A DNA stretch of 64,000 nt from Clitopilus passeckerianus (GCA_944990035.1 CALYLX010000143.1:62001-126000), one strand, 5' to 3'. Shown: positions 1 through 9,935, counted from the stretch's first letter. Notes: generated from the sequence alone by a model not told the origin. Made by a program: numbers and translations.

Positions 1-604
1 CTTGTTCGTCATTGGGTTCTTCTAAGGGTGTTTCAATGGGTTCGGGTTCGTCGGGTACGTTGGAAATGTCTGGGCGTGGTTCCTCTGTTGCGGCTAGTCG
101 TCTGATCTGGACTCGGGCAAGGGCCGTGCGTAGCGGGGATATCTTGACGCGTTTGGGATTAATGAATAGTGTCCCCTTTTGCCAGTTGATTTCTGGATTC
201 GTTCGCTTCAGCCATGGGAGTCCGAGGATCAGGTGTTCATTCCCTAATCCCGTGACCAGGCACCGTTCTGACGCCTTGTGTTTCCCTATCCCTATATCGA
301 CCCAGGTGTAATGGGTGATTTGCCCTGTTTTGTTGATAGTGCCGTCAACATTTTTGGCAGTGAGAGGTTGTCGAAGGGGATGTGTTTTGATTCGATGGCG
401 GGCAACGAATTCTTTGTCGATGAATAGTCCTTGAGCACCTGAGTCGACTAGTGCTTTGGTTTCAACGGTTCTTTCTTCATTCGGAGCAGAGACCTTAATG
501 GGTAGACGCATAGATTTATCAAAAGGTTCTGCATACGACATAGAAGAAATCAGTATTGTGGCGGGTTCAGACGTTGACACTGGCCGCCGTTCTAAAAATC
601 CTCA
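1..604 (-). CDS. gypsy pol, N-terminal part: retropepsin-type aspartic protease (partial)
   Basis: An open frame on the minus strand has no stop from about 604 to the window edge. It encodes a retroviral-type aspartic protease that would process the Gag-Pol polyprotein inside the virus-like particle. Seen directly: the active-site segment ALVDSGAQGLFID (catalytic D-S-G) encoded near 430-460, and the typical second motif ILGLPWLKR about 70 residues later. The C-terminal part is rich in Glu and Pro and leads towards the missing RT. The frame is -1 relative to gag. It overlaps the gag end around a TTTTT run at 594-598 next to the gag stop, so expression by -1 frameshifting is the simplest idea (inference). 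The protein is cut by the window edge, not by a mutation I can see. Confidence 0.75.
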
Positions 605-1882
605 TCGAGCTCATTCCAGAAGCTCTCCAATTCTTCCGCTTCCAACGCTCTAATGGTTCTGACAAGATCTTTGATGTTTTTCTTGCCATAGGAGTTGGTG
701 TTGGACTGCTTTCCTCCTCTGCGTTCAGGGCATTCTCGAGAGCGATGTCCTTTCTTGAAACAGCGGAAACATTTCCCTTCCTTCATTAACTCCTTTCTCT
801 TTTCAAAAGATAAGGCGTCAATGTCCATGGCGTTAGGGTCTGCTGTGGCGTGGGTATTGCGGGGATTTGCATGGGAAATAGGGGGGAGTCCTCTGTTGCG
901 GCGGATGACGTTCTGTCCTCTACGCCATTGTGCATCAAATCGGGCAGCGTGTTCGTACCATCCGTTAATGGTGACGGGAAGAATGGGGAGGTTATAGATC
1001 TTTTCGATGATCTTGGAGTTGAGTCCTTTCTGGAAGAATTCAATCTTCGCCTTTTCATCGGTGATCCCGGAGGCGGAGATAAGGACTTTGAATTGAGATA
1101 TGTAATCGTCAATTGGTCCTTTCTGCGTGAGAGCGTCTAGGGATGCAAATGCCTGTCCTTCTCCGTCTACTGGGTAGAAGGCGTTGATGAATTCTTTCTC
1201 GAATTGTTTGAAATCGGGGAGGATGATGTCGTTATCTTTGTTTGTGTAGTTCTGGCAGAAAGATCGTTTCCATGCCAAAGCGGTTCCTTTCTTCAAAAAG
1301 GAAAGTGCAAAAGCGATTTGCTTGTTGTTGTTGTCGTAGATGTGGTCGTTCAGGCTTAGGTACATCTTGACTTCCAACAACCAAACTTCGGCATTTCTTC
1401 GGTCACCATCATATTCAAATGGTTGTCCCATTCGGAGTTCGGCGAGTTTCTTTGGTTCAGGGTTGGTCGGAGCCATTTCTGGTGGTTCTTGTTTCGGGGT
1501 TTGTGCGGGTGTCAGAGTCTGGGTCTGTCTGGGGGGTTCTGGTTCTGTTTCCGATTCTTCTTCGGGTTCTTGCTCTGGTTCTGATTCTGGTTCGGGGTCT
1601 GGCTGTGGTTCTGGTTCTGGGTTCTTTACTTCTTCGGTGAAGTAGGCACTGCTAAGGTAGTCGCCAAATCGATATTGTCGCGGGTCTTCGTCTTTCGGTA
1701 CCAAATGTCTCCAACGGTTTGTCTTAAGGTCGAATTCTGAGTAAGTACCGTCGTCAAGTTGTACTACTCTCTCTGTCCCGGTGGGAGTTGAGGCGTTCGG
1801 CGGTCTTGAGGGAGACGTGGTTCCGGTCGGTTCTGCAAGGGTAGTTGACCTCTTGCAGTCAGGTGGTTTGGTGGTTGTGGCC
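592..1882 (-). CDS. gypsy Gag (capsid/nucleocapsid) protein
   Basis: This is the structural Gag of the LTR element. The frame is open from a TAG at about 1881-1883 to the stop at 592-594. No ATG lies in its first part; the first in-frame ATG is near 1476, just before the conserved capsid region, so the original start may be lost or upstream. Order of parts: an acidic Pro/Glu repeat region; a capsid-like Retrotrans_gag domain (segments LRMGQPFEYDGDRRNAEVWL and FKQFEKEFINAFYP); and a single CCHC zinc knuckle, CFRCFKKGHRSREC, near the C-terminus. The protein should form the particle and bind the RNA. The capsid and knuckle regions look intact. The missing ATG is the only obvious defect. Confidence 0.8.
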
Positions 1883-1922
1883 TACGCTTGCGATGAGCGG
1901 GCTATCAGATCAGCTTGACCTT

Positions 1923-2384
1923 TGTTAAGCTAGTATCGCTACGTGCTCAACCAAGTATCAAGAGTTCAGCTGCTTAGTCCTCTACCAGCCTTTGTAGAGA
2001 CGAGCGAGAGTAATCGAGCGAGTCGAAGTTAAAGCAAATAGCGATGTATAGGCTTTTAGGTCAAGCTGGGGAAGCAAGACCGAAAGCGTGAAAGTATTTA
2101 TACATGAAGAGTAGGGCTAAGGGTTGGGCATTGCGCAGCAATGCTAAGTAAGCAAAAGTAAGTATGACTCGGAGTGAGTCAGAGTAAGAGTCACGACGAG
2201 TCATGGTAAGTAAATATAGTACAAGTATCCCACGATCGTGAGAATACTGAGTAATCATAGCTAAAGGGATGAGTAATGCGCAGCAGTACTGAGTAATTGT
2301 ATAAACGTAAGCGGGGCGGGGATAGTAATGGTAGATGAGTAAAAGGAAAAAGAGTCCGGGTGCGTATCCAAGGTAACTGTAACA
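1923..2384 (-). repeat. 5' LTR of the gypsy element (462 bp)
   Basis: Boundaries are set by the inverted ends TGTTA...TAACA and by comparison with two solo copies elsewhere in the window. On the minus strand it holds a cluster of TGACTC words, a palindrome TCACGATCGTGA, and a TATA-like TATAAATA about two thirds in. It serves as promoter and polyadenylation region of the element. The partner LTR is outside the window, so no target duplication can be tested. Confidence 0.85.
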
Positions 2385-2794
2385 CCACCCTCCTGGAGGC
2401 TTTGTCTACTTATTCCAGTACAAACTACTGTAGTTCCTAATATAATAGCTAAGATTGGGGTGAAAGGAAAACAGCCATTTATTGGCACTGGGGCGCCTGG
2501 AGGCATTATGTAATTGTAAATCTAACCTGCCAATGAACTATTCCCCTCCTTCCTTGCTGGATTCAAGTTAAAACACACATTCCGGGCCTCCCATCAAAAA
2601 TGGGCTATATTCACTTGGTATACAGTTGACTATCTCATAGTCCATTAGCTAAACATGCATAAGAGCTGATAATTATTATTATTAATGCATGACATGGTTG
2701 CTAAACCACCCTGGTTACTGCTGAATTATGCAAAAAATCTAATATTCAATAATGCATAGCATTCCTGGTAGATTATGTATTATCAGACTGTACT
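2385..2794. other. AT-rich spacer, nothing recognised
   Basis: No open frame with recognisable protein similarity, no repeat ends and no RNA gene are visible. It lies between the gypsy LTR and a Tc1 TIR relic. Confidence 0.5.
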
Positions 2795-3001
2795 CAAATA
2801 GGCTGCTGCTATGTTGCTGAGTTACAAATACATATCAACATCAATTGCGAGTCAAATTATGTAATTTCTAGATATTCTTGTAGCCAAAACCAAGTGCTTG
2901 CTTATGTTTACTGGAACTTTGTTTTTATTCATTTGTAATGTTTAGTTATTCAACAATCAATCAAAAATAGCCAAATATTGGGACAATTGTTTGAGTCACT
3001 A
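2795..3001. repeat. Decayed single TIR of a Tc1-like element (family B/C type)
   Basis: The segment ends in ATTGGGACAATTGTTTGAGT followed by CACTATA, which matches the right ends of the Tc1 elements at 53300 and 62516. Upstream, words such as AATTATGTAATTTCTAGATATTC line up with the inner TIR sequence of those elements at lower identity. No matching left TIR and no transposase are seen nearby, so this is a lone, old end. Confidence 0.6.
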
Positions 3002-3065
3002 TATATATAATCTGTCCATTTTTCCACTAAAAATGACTGTTTGAGTTCACAAAAATGTGTTTAAA

Positions 3066-3278
3066 GTGGTTGCATCAGGAAAATATATGCCAACTTGATA
3101 TCAACTTGTGGGAACTTGATGAAACATCAAGTAAAGCATTAAGTAGACATAACTTGCAGCCTAACTTATAGCACTTATAGCTTACTTATGCATACTTATG
3201 AAAGTTATCAAGTACTATGGCAATTCATGTTTCAGCCAAGTATGGCCAAGTTGGCATATATTTTTCTGATGCTTGCAC
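3066..3278. repeat. Short inverted-repeat element (MITE-like hairpin)
   Basis: Two arms of about 33 bp, at 3066-3098 and 3246-3278, are near-perfect inverted copies (core AATATATGCCAACTTG). They enclose about 147 bp that is rich in CTTAT and AAGT words. No coding capacity is seen. No clear target duplication was found. It could be a small non-autonomous DNA element or a fold-back remnant. Confidence 0.5.
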
Positions 3279-3319
3279 TAAATTATATAACCCCGAAATA
3301 CACATAGCACTCTTCAACT

Positions 3320-3630
3320 ATGCCAAAGTCACTCAAACAGAAGCCCCACCCACTTCCAAAGCCCCATGCAAGGAAGAAAAAAGAAAAAGCAGTTCCAGTT
3401 GCCAATACTCCCACAACGTTGGCCAAACTATCTGCCACTTCCCGTCATAACAACCTTACCTTGCACAAGTGGTTGACAGTTGTCAGCTATTATGACACCC
3501 ACCAGCCTATGATCTCCCAAGCCACTGCCATTGCCTACTTCAAAGATAAATAAGATGAGGCCTTAATATTCACTCAATTAACACTTCCACATCACTTGTT
3601 CCCGAAAGGTCAGGAAGAAAATCAATTAGA
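3320..3630 (+). pseudogene. Relic of a pogo/Fot-like transposase, N-terminal DNA-binding part
   Basis: The frame encodes a basic Pro/Lys-rich start followed by LTLHKWLTVVSYYDTHQPM, which resembles the CENP-B-type helix-turn-helix at the start of fungal pogo-family DDE transposases. An in-frame TAA at 3551-3553 interrupts it. After the stop the same frame continues as DEALIFTQLTL, which again fits the family pattern. The rest of the transposase (second helix-turn-helix and DDE domain) is not found downstream, so this is a short dead fragment. The family call rests on motif memory only. Confidence 0.45.
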
Positions 3631-3966
3631 TAGGGGATACATCAGCAAAATCTCACTGGACTTGCAGAAGGCTCTCTTGCAGCTGTCTTGCAAATTACTT
3701 GCAGATTTTTGTAACTTTTTTTAGTGTTTAAAAATAACTTTTAGCACAAAATAAAGCACAAAAACTTAGAGTAAGTTGACTGCAAGTCATATTATAAGAC
3801 ACCAACCTAGCTTATAGGGCTTATAGGGCTTACATACCTTGAGTAGCTTGCAGAGTGCTGCAAGACAACTGCAAGTTTTGGTAAGCCAAGGCAAGGCAGC
3901 TGTAAGCTAGGTATTTTTTTGCTGATGACTAGTGGCCATAATGGTTGTACAAGGCTGAGAAATACT
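3631..3966. other. Spacer with short repeated words, no gene seen
   Basis: The stretch contains repeats such as GCTTATAGGGCTTATAGGGCTTA and several CTTGCAG words, but no coding frame or element end that I can support. Confidence 0.4.
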
Positions 3967-4959
3967 TGTTGAGCAGGCACACCCCCAGCGAGGGAAGGTG
4001 CAGTAAGGCTACTAACCTGGGGTAGAGTAAAGTGAGGCTGTAAGAGCAAACTAAGAGAAAAGAAGTGTAACTCTTTTTTTGTATTAAGGTAAACTACTGC
4101 TAGTATTTATACAAAAGTATAGAGTGCACAGGCTATGTATATGTAAGCATATCTAGAATGTTTTGTGCTAAATATAGTACAGAATATACAAGGAATGACA
4201 AAGAATGAGTCATACGTGAGTTATGATGATGTCATAGTGGAGCGGAAAGTGCTAGAAGTATTTGTAATGCTCCACTGTTATGACCCACCCTTTAGGGGGT
4301 TTTTACATCAATCCCCATCGCTTTAGAACCCTGCATTTCATTTAGAACCATGTATCCATGTTCCATGGACTCCCTGGTTACCCCCTAGCGATGCACAGTC
4401 ATGCACAGTTCTTGGTTGTCCCCCAACTGTCCCCCCATGACTCTACCTGACTCACTTACCTCCCTGACTCTTACTGACTCATATGGCCTCTAGTAGAGTA
4501 TTCTACAGTATATATACCATCTCTAGACATCGTATTTCCTTACCCTTGATATACTAGTAAACCCACCTGTCTTGTTCTTGTCTCTTTTCTCTCCTCTCAG
4601 TTTTCTGCACAGCCACAGCATCAGAGGTCTTCTACCTTTGCTTTGGCATATTGTATACTATCTAGAACACCCAATAGACCCCCGAATCTGGTGTCAGACC
4701 ATTTGCCTTTGTATTCCACCACTTCCCAGACCCCCCTAGAAGGTCCTATAACCCCAAAACCCCCTAAAAACTCCAGTCACTTCCTGCATACCTGCCTACT
4801 GGGATCTCTTAGAAGGTCTTGTCTATCCAGGAATAGTCGGGTCCTTACATCCACGTGTGTATGTCGTGATAATGACACAATTAAGTAACGTGATTTAGAG
4901 TCATGTGGTGTCACGTGACTGTTCATGTGACAAAGATGTGAGATGCGTCAAGTTCAACA
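3967..4959 (-). repeat. 3' LTR of a Ty1/copia element, split by a solo LTR
   Basis: On the minus strand the LTR starts with TGTTGAACT at 4959, directly after a purine tract (GCGAGGGGGTG) that follows the copia pol. It ends with CTCAACA at 3967, giving TGTTGA...TCAACA ends. Without the nested solo LTR and one duplication copy it is about 414 bp. A TATA-like TATAAATA lies near 4106-4113, and a perfect TGAGTCA site is at about 4205. The 5' LTR is not in the window. Confidence 0.7.
4276..4849 (+). repeat. Solo LTR (574 bp) of a second LTR-retrotransposon family, nested in the copia LTR
   Basis: The ends TGTTATGACCC and GGGTCCTTACA are imperfect inverted repeats. The flanks are TCCAC (4271-4275) and TCCAC (4850-4854), a perfect 5-bp target duplication, so this is a solo LTR left by LTR-LTR recombination. 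It contains four TGACTC words between 4438 and 4480, followed by a TATATATA promoter-like stretch near 4510. It has no relation to the gypsy LTR at 1923-2384 apart from the TGACTC words. Orientation is taken from the TATA position. Confidence 0.85.
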
Positions 4960-4979
4960 CACCCCCTCGCTAAGAACAA

Positions 4980-5885
4980 CTAGGTAGTTTTCTGAGCGGA
5001 TGACTTGGACGAGTAGAACTCAAGTCCTAATTGGCTTTGGAATTTTCCGAATTTGACATGTCCCAGATTCTTGGTGAACATATCAGCTGGGTTTTGTTTT
5101 CCTGGTATGAACTCAACATTGACAATGCCATTTTTAATGCATTCACGAATATAGTGATAGCAAATGTCAATGTGTTTTGTTCGTTTTTCCTGAACAGGGT
5201 TTGATGCAATGAATAACGACCCTTGGTTGTCACCAGCGATAGGCGTTGTATCATATTCAATCCTGATTTCGGAAAGGAGATTGAAGACATGTGACTTGTC
5301 GACATGTGTCAGACAATGCCATGTATTCGGCTTCAGTAGACGAGAGTGCGATTGTTTTTTGCGCACGTGATTGCCAACAGATGATACCATCAGCAAGTTT
5401 CATGAAAAATCTGGTTACAGATCGGCAGGTATTCTTGTCAGATGCCCAATCACTGTCTGTGAATGCCACTAAACCTTTATTGGATGCTCCGTTGTAGACG
5501 AGAGCATATTCTTGAGTTCCAATAAGGTATCGTAGAATATATTTAGCCTTATCAAGATGTTCCTTGGAGGGATTAGCAGAGAACTGCGACAACTTGATTA
5601 CAGCGTAAGCAATGTCTGGTCGGGTGCCCAGCATCAGATACAGCAGTGATCCGATTATGGATTGAAACTGTGAACAAAGTTGTAGGTCTGGAGCCTGAGT
5701 GTTAGCCTTGGGCTTCCAACTAGTTGGTAGCAGTGTTGAAGCAGGTTTAGCATTAGTCATTCCAAAATGCTGTAGAACCTTTTTGAGATATAGTACCTGA
5801 TCAAGTTTGATCGTGTTACCGGTCCGAGATATTCTCATGCACAGGAATTCTTTAGCTTCTCCAAGGTCCCGACACTCCCACTGCC
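4980..5885 (-). pseudogene. Ty1/copia Pol, C-terminal part: end of RT plus RNase H
   Basis: The minus strand encodes the last part of a copia polyprotein. Seen in order: RT C-terminal segment LGEAKEFLCMRI; the connection YLKKVLQHFGM; GSLLYLMLGTRPDIAYAV; the RNase H core FTDSDWASDKNTCRSVT and LSSTEAEYMALSDTCRQ; and the end motif DICYHYIRECIKNGIVNVEF with GKQNPADMFTKNLG. The family would also have gag, protease, integrase and the RT catalytic YVDD upstream, but these are missing because the fragment begins abruptly near 5885. A frameshift near 5285-5292 separates the RNase H core from the C-terminal segment. The element is therefore dead. A purine tract and the 3' LTR follow at once. Confidence 0.85.
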
Positions 5886-5930
5886 AGCGGACTGGATAAG
5901 GAAGTTCTTTCCTATCAAAGGCAGCAAATA

Positions 5931-6140
5931 CAGTGGGCAACAAAACCTTTCCAATGTTTGCTACTTTTTCAGAGATCACTTAATAACTCAAAAAGGAAAA
6001 TAGGTGAAATCTTCGAAATAATATATAGTAAAGTTTAACATCTTGGCTTGAATCTGACATAAGCCTGAGGCTGTGCAACCACTTTTAGAAGTTGTTTCAC
6101 ACACTGCAAAGTGGTCACTCATTGGAAAGGTTTTGTTGCC
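5931..6140 (+). repeat. Left TIR, Tc1 family A copy 1
   Basis: A 210-bp inverted repeat partner of 7329-7538. The outer motif GGCAACAAAACCTTTCCAAT and the inner motif (its inverse, ending at 6140) bracket the TIR. Confidence 0.88.
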
Positions 6141-6280
6141 GCTGCTTACACAACCAATGTTTAGCTGATAAGTCACATGATACTCAACTTTGCTGATTGT
6201 GATCAACAAGGTCATGTGACCAGTGTACTAACTGACTATATAAGCAGCTGTCCTGACCATTAGATCCCTACCACTGCACC

Positions 6281-7354
6281 ATGCAACCTCTCACTAAAGT
6301 GCAAACAATCCGCGTTCTTGAACTGCTTGACTCTGGCATTTCTGGTGCAACTATCCATACAGAAACTGGAATAGGTCTTGCTTCTATTAGTAGAATACGT
6401 AAACAACACCACCCACATCTTGCCAAGTCCTCTGGTGGTCGTCCCTCCAAGCTTACGCCTGCCAACATCGAATACACCAAATTAAACATGCACATGGGCA
6501 AGATTTCCACAGCTGTCGATGCGGCCAGGGTTCTTCAAAATATTACCAACAACTCTGTTACACCTCAGACAGTACGCAGGCACCTCAAAAATACGGGTTG
6601 GAAGGCTGTGGTGAAGAGGAAACACCCTGCACTTACCAAGGCGCATAAAAAGGCTCAACTGGAATTTGCAGAGAGGCATGCAGAGTGGACTATAGAGGAC
6701 TGGAAAAGGGTCTGGTGGTCTGATGAGACTAAAATCAACCGTTTTGGGTCAGATGGGAGGGAAATGGTGTGGAAAGACAAGAATGAGGGGCTTAGCAAGC
6801 GGACGGTTAAAGAAACCAGAAAGTACAGTGGTGGAAGTATTATAGTGTGGGGCTGTATGGGGTGGAAAGGGGTTGGATATGCTACCAGAATTGAAGGTAA
6901 CATGGATGCTGACCTTTACACAAGAATTCTAGATGATGAACTCCAGAAAACCTTCAAGTACTACAAGCTCAAACACCACGACATCCTTTTTCAGCAGGAT
7001 AACGACTCCAAGCACACTAGCAGAACAGCTCGGGAGTGGTTTGAGGACCATGATATTGATGTTCTTATATGGCCAGCACACTCTCCTAACCTTAATCCTA
7101 TTGAACATCTTTGGGTTCATGTCAAGAATGAGCTGAAAAAGTACCCGGATCCACCTGCTGGAATTTTTCAACTTTGGGAGCGGGTACAGGTTGTTTGGGA
7201 TGCTATACCAGAGGAGGTATGCCAGAATTTAATAGAGTCTACGCCTAGAAGACTTGAGGCAGTAATGAAGGCCAAAGGAGAGTGGACCCAAGTATTAATA
7301 TTTATGTATTTCTGTTTTTGTATATGCCGGCAACAAAACCTTTCCAATGAGTGA
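6281..7354 (+). CDS. Tc1-like DD34E transposase (family A, C-terminus extended by a frameshift)
   Basis: This is a cut-and-paste transposase of 357 aa that acts on its own TIRs in the nucleus. The N-terminal half carries a paired-type helix-turn-helix (TKVQTIRVLELLDSGISGAT) and the linker SGGRPSKLT. The catalytic triad is visible: D in WWSDETKINRFG, D in FQQDNDSKHTS and E in SPNLNPIEHLW, with 34 residues between the last two, so DD34E. Compared with the 346-aa copy 2, an extra base before the final codons (ACCCAAGTATTAA) removes the original stop. About 18 unrelated residues are read from the TIR. The core looks intact, so activity is possible but not certain. The ATG at 6281 follows the TIR by about 140 bp. 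Confidence 0.92.
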   Translation: MQPLTKVQTIRVLELLDSGISGATIHTETGIGLASISRIRKQHHPHLAKSSGGRPSKLTPANIEYTKLNMHMGKISTAVDAARVLQNITNNSVTPQTVRRHLKNTGWKAVVKRKHPALTKAHKKAQLEFAERHAEWTIEDWKRVWWSDETKINRFGSDGREMVWKDKNEGLSKRTVKETRKYSGGSIIVWGCMGWKGVGYATRIEGNMDADLYTRILDDELQKTFKYYKLKHHDILFQQDNDSKHTSRTAREWFEDHDIDVLIWPAHSPNLNPIEHLWVHVKNELKKYPDPPAGIFQLWERVQVVWDAIPEEVCQNLIESTPRRLEAVMKAKGEWTQVLIFMYFCFCICRQQNLSNE

Positions 7355-7538
7355 CCACTTTGCAGTGTGTGAAACAACTTCTAAAAGTGGTTGCACAGCC
7401 TCAGGCTTATGTCAGATTCAAGCCAAGATGTTAAACTTTACTATATATTATTTCGAAGATTTTACCTATTTTCCTTTTTGAGTTATTAAGTGATCTCTGA
7501 AAAAGTAGCAAACATTGGAAAGATTTTGTTGCCCACTG
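7329..7538 (-). repeat. Right TIR, Tc1 family A copy 1
   Basis: A 210-bp inverted repeat of 5931-6140 ending in TTGCCCACTG, followed by the TA target duplication. Confidence 0.88.
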
Positions 7539-7540
7539 TA

Positions 7541-8165
7541 GGTCCAAGTAGCCTTGGATGAACAGGTGGTGGACCTCAGCTCTCATTAGAGCCTCAGTCT
7601 GCTGAAGTTCCTGAATGACATTGGACATCTTGGGGTTATTGAGGACCTGGAAGACAATAGCAGAGTGATAGAGGAATTCGTCTTCTTCCCATGTGAGAAG
7701 CAGATTCTTGGTAGTAGAAGCATGTCGAGATTGAGGGGGAATAGAGGGGTAAAAATTGTCTCCAAGATGGACATAGTCAATACTGTATGAAATCCCTGCT
7801 AATAAAAGGGTTAGGATGCGTGAAGGTAACAGAAGATGTGGCAATGGGCATAGAGATAATGTTGGGTTCTATAGGTGTCTTCTTGAGCAGAAAAGTGGTC
7901 TACTATCTGCCAAATAGTAGGGGTAGTGAGGAAGTAAGAGAGAATGGTGATAACCTGCCAAATATATGCGCGAGCCTGCCGATAGTTGACGATGACGCTA
8001 TTGCATGCATTGAATGCGACTTTGTCCTCTGGTGAGTTATAGGGATTAGGGAATGCATCAGAAGCCCAATAGAACTCAAGAGGAGCTCCAAAAGGCTTGT
8101 GAGTCCAAATGCTAGGTGGGTCTAGGCTAGTGCAAAATTCGGCAGTCGGGGCGGTAGAATTTGCA
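7541..8165 (-). pseudogene. Degenerate coding remnant of unknown family
   Basis: On the minus strand an open frame of about 107 codons runs from about 8160 to about 7810. It contains LEFYWASDAFPNPYNSPED and ARAYIWQVITIL and ends in a stop. A second stretch continues through about 7541 with NFYPSIPPQSRHASTTKNLL and EALMRAEVHHLFIQGYLDL. Codon use and amino-acid make-up look protein-like, but I do not recognise a family. The parts may be exons of one old gene or a piece of another element. The family-A Tc1 element is inserted at its 3' side. Confidence 0.3.
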
Positions 8166-9074
8166 AAGTGTCCTCAAAAAGCATCAGCAATTGCTGAAAA
8201 ATCTATGGCTTGCTATGCAGCTCTAAGCAGCACTGTAGTGTTTTGTAGATGAATAGTTTAGGGTACTACCTAGACAGCTCTCAATAGTTTGGATCCTTCT
8301 ATGAAGTACCAACCCAAACTCTATAGAACGTGTGTAGTTCCTTAGTTCTATAGATATTCATAGAGACTAGACATTGGCCCATAGAAATTGCAAGAGGACA
8401 GAGTTGCCCATAGATCTATAGGAATTGAGAGTGTGAGGCAAAGTGCTGTCAAGGTTCAGAGATGCATAGATCCCAGAACATATAGAGCCATAGTTAAACT
8501 ATCCAACCATACACCATTAGATTTTGCTTGGTCGCAGAGATTAGAAGGCAATTAAGCAGCCTAAGGGCTAGAGTAGCATAGGCCTGTATGCTATGCACAT
8601 AGCTTACCGTAGAATTTGAATGGGCTGAGAGGTTCTCAAAGATTTAGAAGTATTGCAAATGAATGGTAATGGTATCTTATAGTATACTAGTCAATAGCTG
8701 GAATAGCACTACAGTTGATGTCTACTCAAAATTGGAAAGAGATATTGCACAAATACTGGCATTAGAAGATCAGAACAATCAACTGGTCTAGACACCTGCC
8801 CTGCGCTTAAGGGGTCGAATCTTCCAACACACATCCTTTGAACGGATTTGTGGCCCTTGAAGACGCCTTACAAAGAGTAGTAGTTAGTTCTTGCTTGCTA
8901 ATGATCAATCCACAGAGAATAGTACTTACATGTAACATGCCTTTTGCAGCCCACTGCCTATATTGATTATCAAATGCATGCCTGTCTTGACGGCTGAGCT
9001 GTCAAACTTCTTGAATTGCATCAAGGGTGTCAAGATAAAAGACACGGTATTTGGTAGCGTAAAATGACCTGGTC
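8166..9074. other. Non-coding stretch rich in CTATAG-type words
   Basis: No supported gene is seen. Between about 8280 and 8510 the words CTATAG, CATAGA and TCTATAG recur many times. A similar enrichment is seen at 10490-10870. These could be subterminal repeats of an old DNA element spanning both, but I could not find matching termini. Confidence 0.35.
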
Positions 9075-9314
9075 TTATAAACACCTTGACCTTTCGTGTA
9101 TGACTCGAATATGTTGAGCATCTAGAAGTGAGGCTTGAGTATTTTTGTTGTCAAGCAGGCTAAAACTTCCTGCAGCAGCAACTAGGGCGATCACCCAAAT
9201 AGGTACTGTCTCAGCAAAGTCTTCCGGGTAGTATGCAGCTAGGCATCCTTTGCTGGTGTAGAAATGTTCGATAATGATTTCCTTGATTGCTGGATGTGCA
9301 AAATTCAAGTCCAC
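9075..9314 (-). pseudogene. Fragment of a DUF6532-like protein
   Basis: The minus-strand frame begins MDLNFAHPAIKEIIIEHFYT and continues with a segment ending in YPEDFAETVPIWVIALVAAA. This pattern resembles the start of the DUF6532 domain, which is frequent in basidiomycete hypothetical proteins and transposon-associated genes. After about 50 residues the similarity to the pattern is lost and the frame ends. The upstream half of such a gene might be the Lys/Ser-rich remnant at 9936-10151, but the link is not shown. The function of the domain is not known to me. This call is from memory of the motif only. Confidence 0.45.
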
Positions 9315-9935
9315 ACCCTAATTGGGCAGAGTACAGGTGAGGAACAATTGGTTATCATTAACTTTAAAAGGAAGCAAATTGCCTTGGAGTCTTGACCGTC
9401 AACATGAAGAAAAAGCCCATCCGATAGAATCTCACTGATGCAATCTAAAACAACTCCAAGATAGGCTTATTGATTTCCTGATCTTATAGCAAAGCGATCT
9501 TCACGGTTCTCAGGTATATCATCTTCAAAGTCGGTTTGTAGGCACTTTTCAGGCTTCAGAATGTGCATGTAGTGGCACTCTACAATTCTTCGAGCAACTC
9601 CTTTGAGCCTGCCTCGAAAAGCTGACGTCTGTTCCCAGATCTACACTCGTCAGCAAAAGGCAGAAATACACAACAAGAAAATATCACTTACTAGATTATC
9701 CATGTACGACGTGTGTTTTGCTTCTGCGTTAAGGGTTAGAATATGGAAAAAGAGCACTAACAAGTCTATGCACATACCCCTAGGCATTAGTTGACCCGCT
9801 TTCTGAAGTTGGTGTACAGTATGTTGGTTGTAATGATGTCGTGAGGCTTATCCTGTCCCAGTGATTGCTCTGGAAATGCATCCTCAACTGCAATAGGCCA
9901 ATCTATTGCAATTTTACACCTAACTAGAAGCATCT

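Larger units (their letters stand above)
1..2384 (-). mobile_element. Ty3/gypsy LTR retrotransposon, 5' part, running off the left edge
   Basis: Read on the minus strand, the order is LTR (1923-2384), leader, gag (to 592) and protease (598 down to 1). Gag followed by an aspartic protease is common to LTR retrotransposons. The gag type and the protease core, with its ILGLPWL end motif, match basidiomycete Ty3/gypsy elements. RT, integrase and the second LTR would lie left of position 1. Two solo LTRs of the same family are present at 12484-14554 and 54531-54994, so the family has been active and also lost by LTR recombination. I could not identify a primer-binding site next to the LTR with confidence. 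Confidence 0.85.
5931..7538 (+). mobile_element. Tc1/mariner element, family A copy 1 (1608 bp)
   Basis: The element starts with CAGTGGGCAACAAAACC and ends with its inverse, flanked by TA on both sides (5929-5930 and 7539-7540). The TIRs are 210 bp (5931-6140 and 7329-7538). The inner edge of each TIR repeats the outer motif in inverted form. One transposase frame lies inside. The element sits next to the 5' truncation point of the copia fragment, in a low-complexity minus-strand remnant. Copy 2 of the family is at 12706-14312. Confidence 0.9.
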
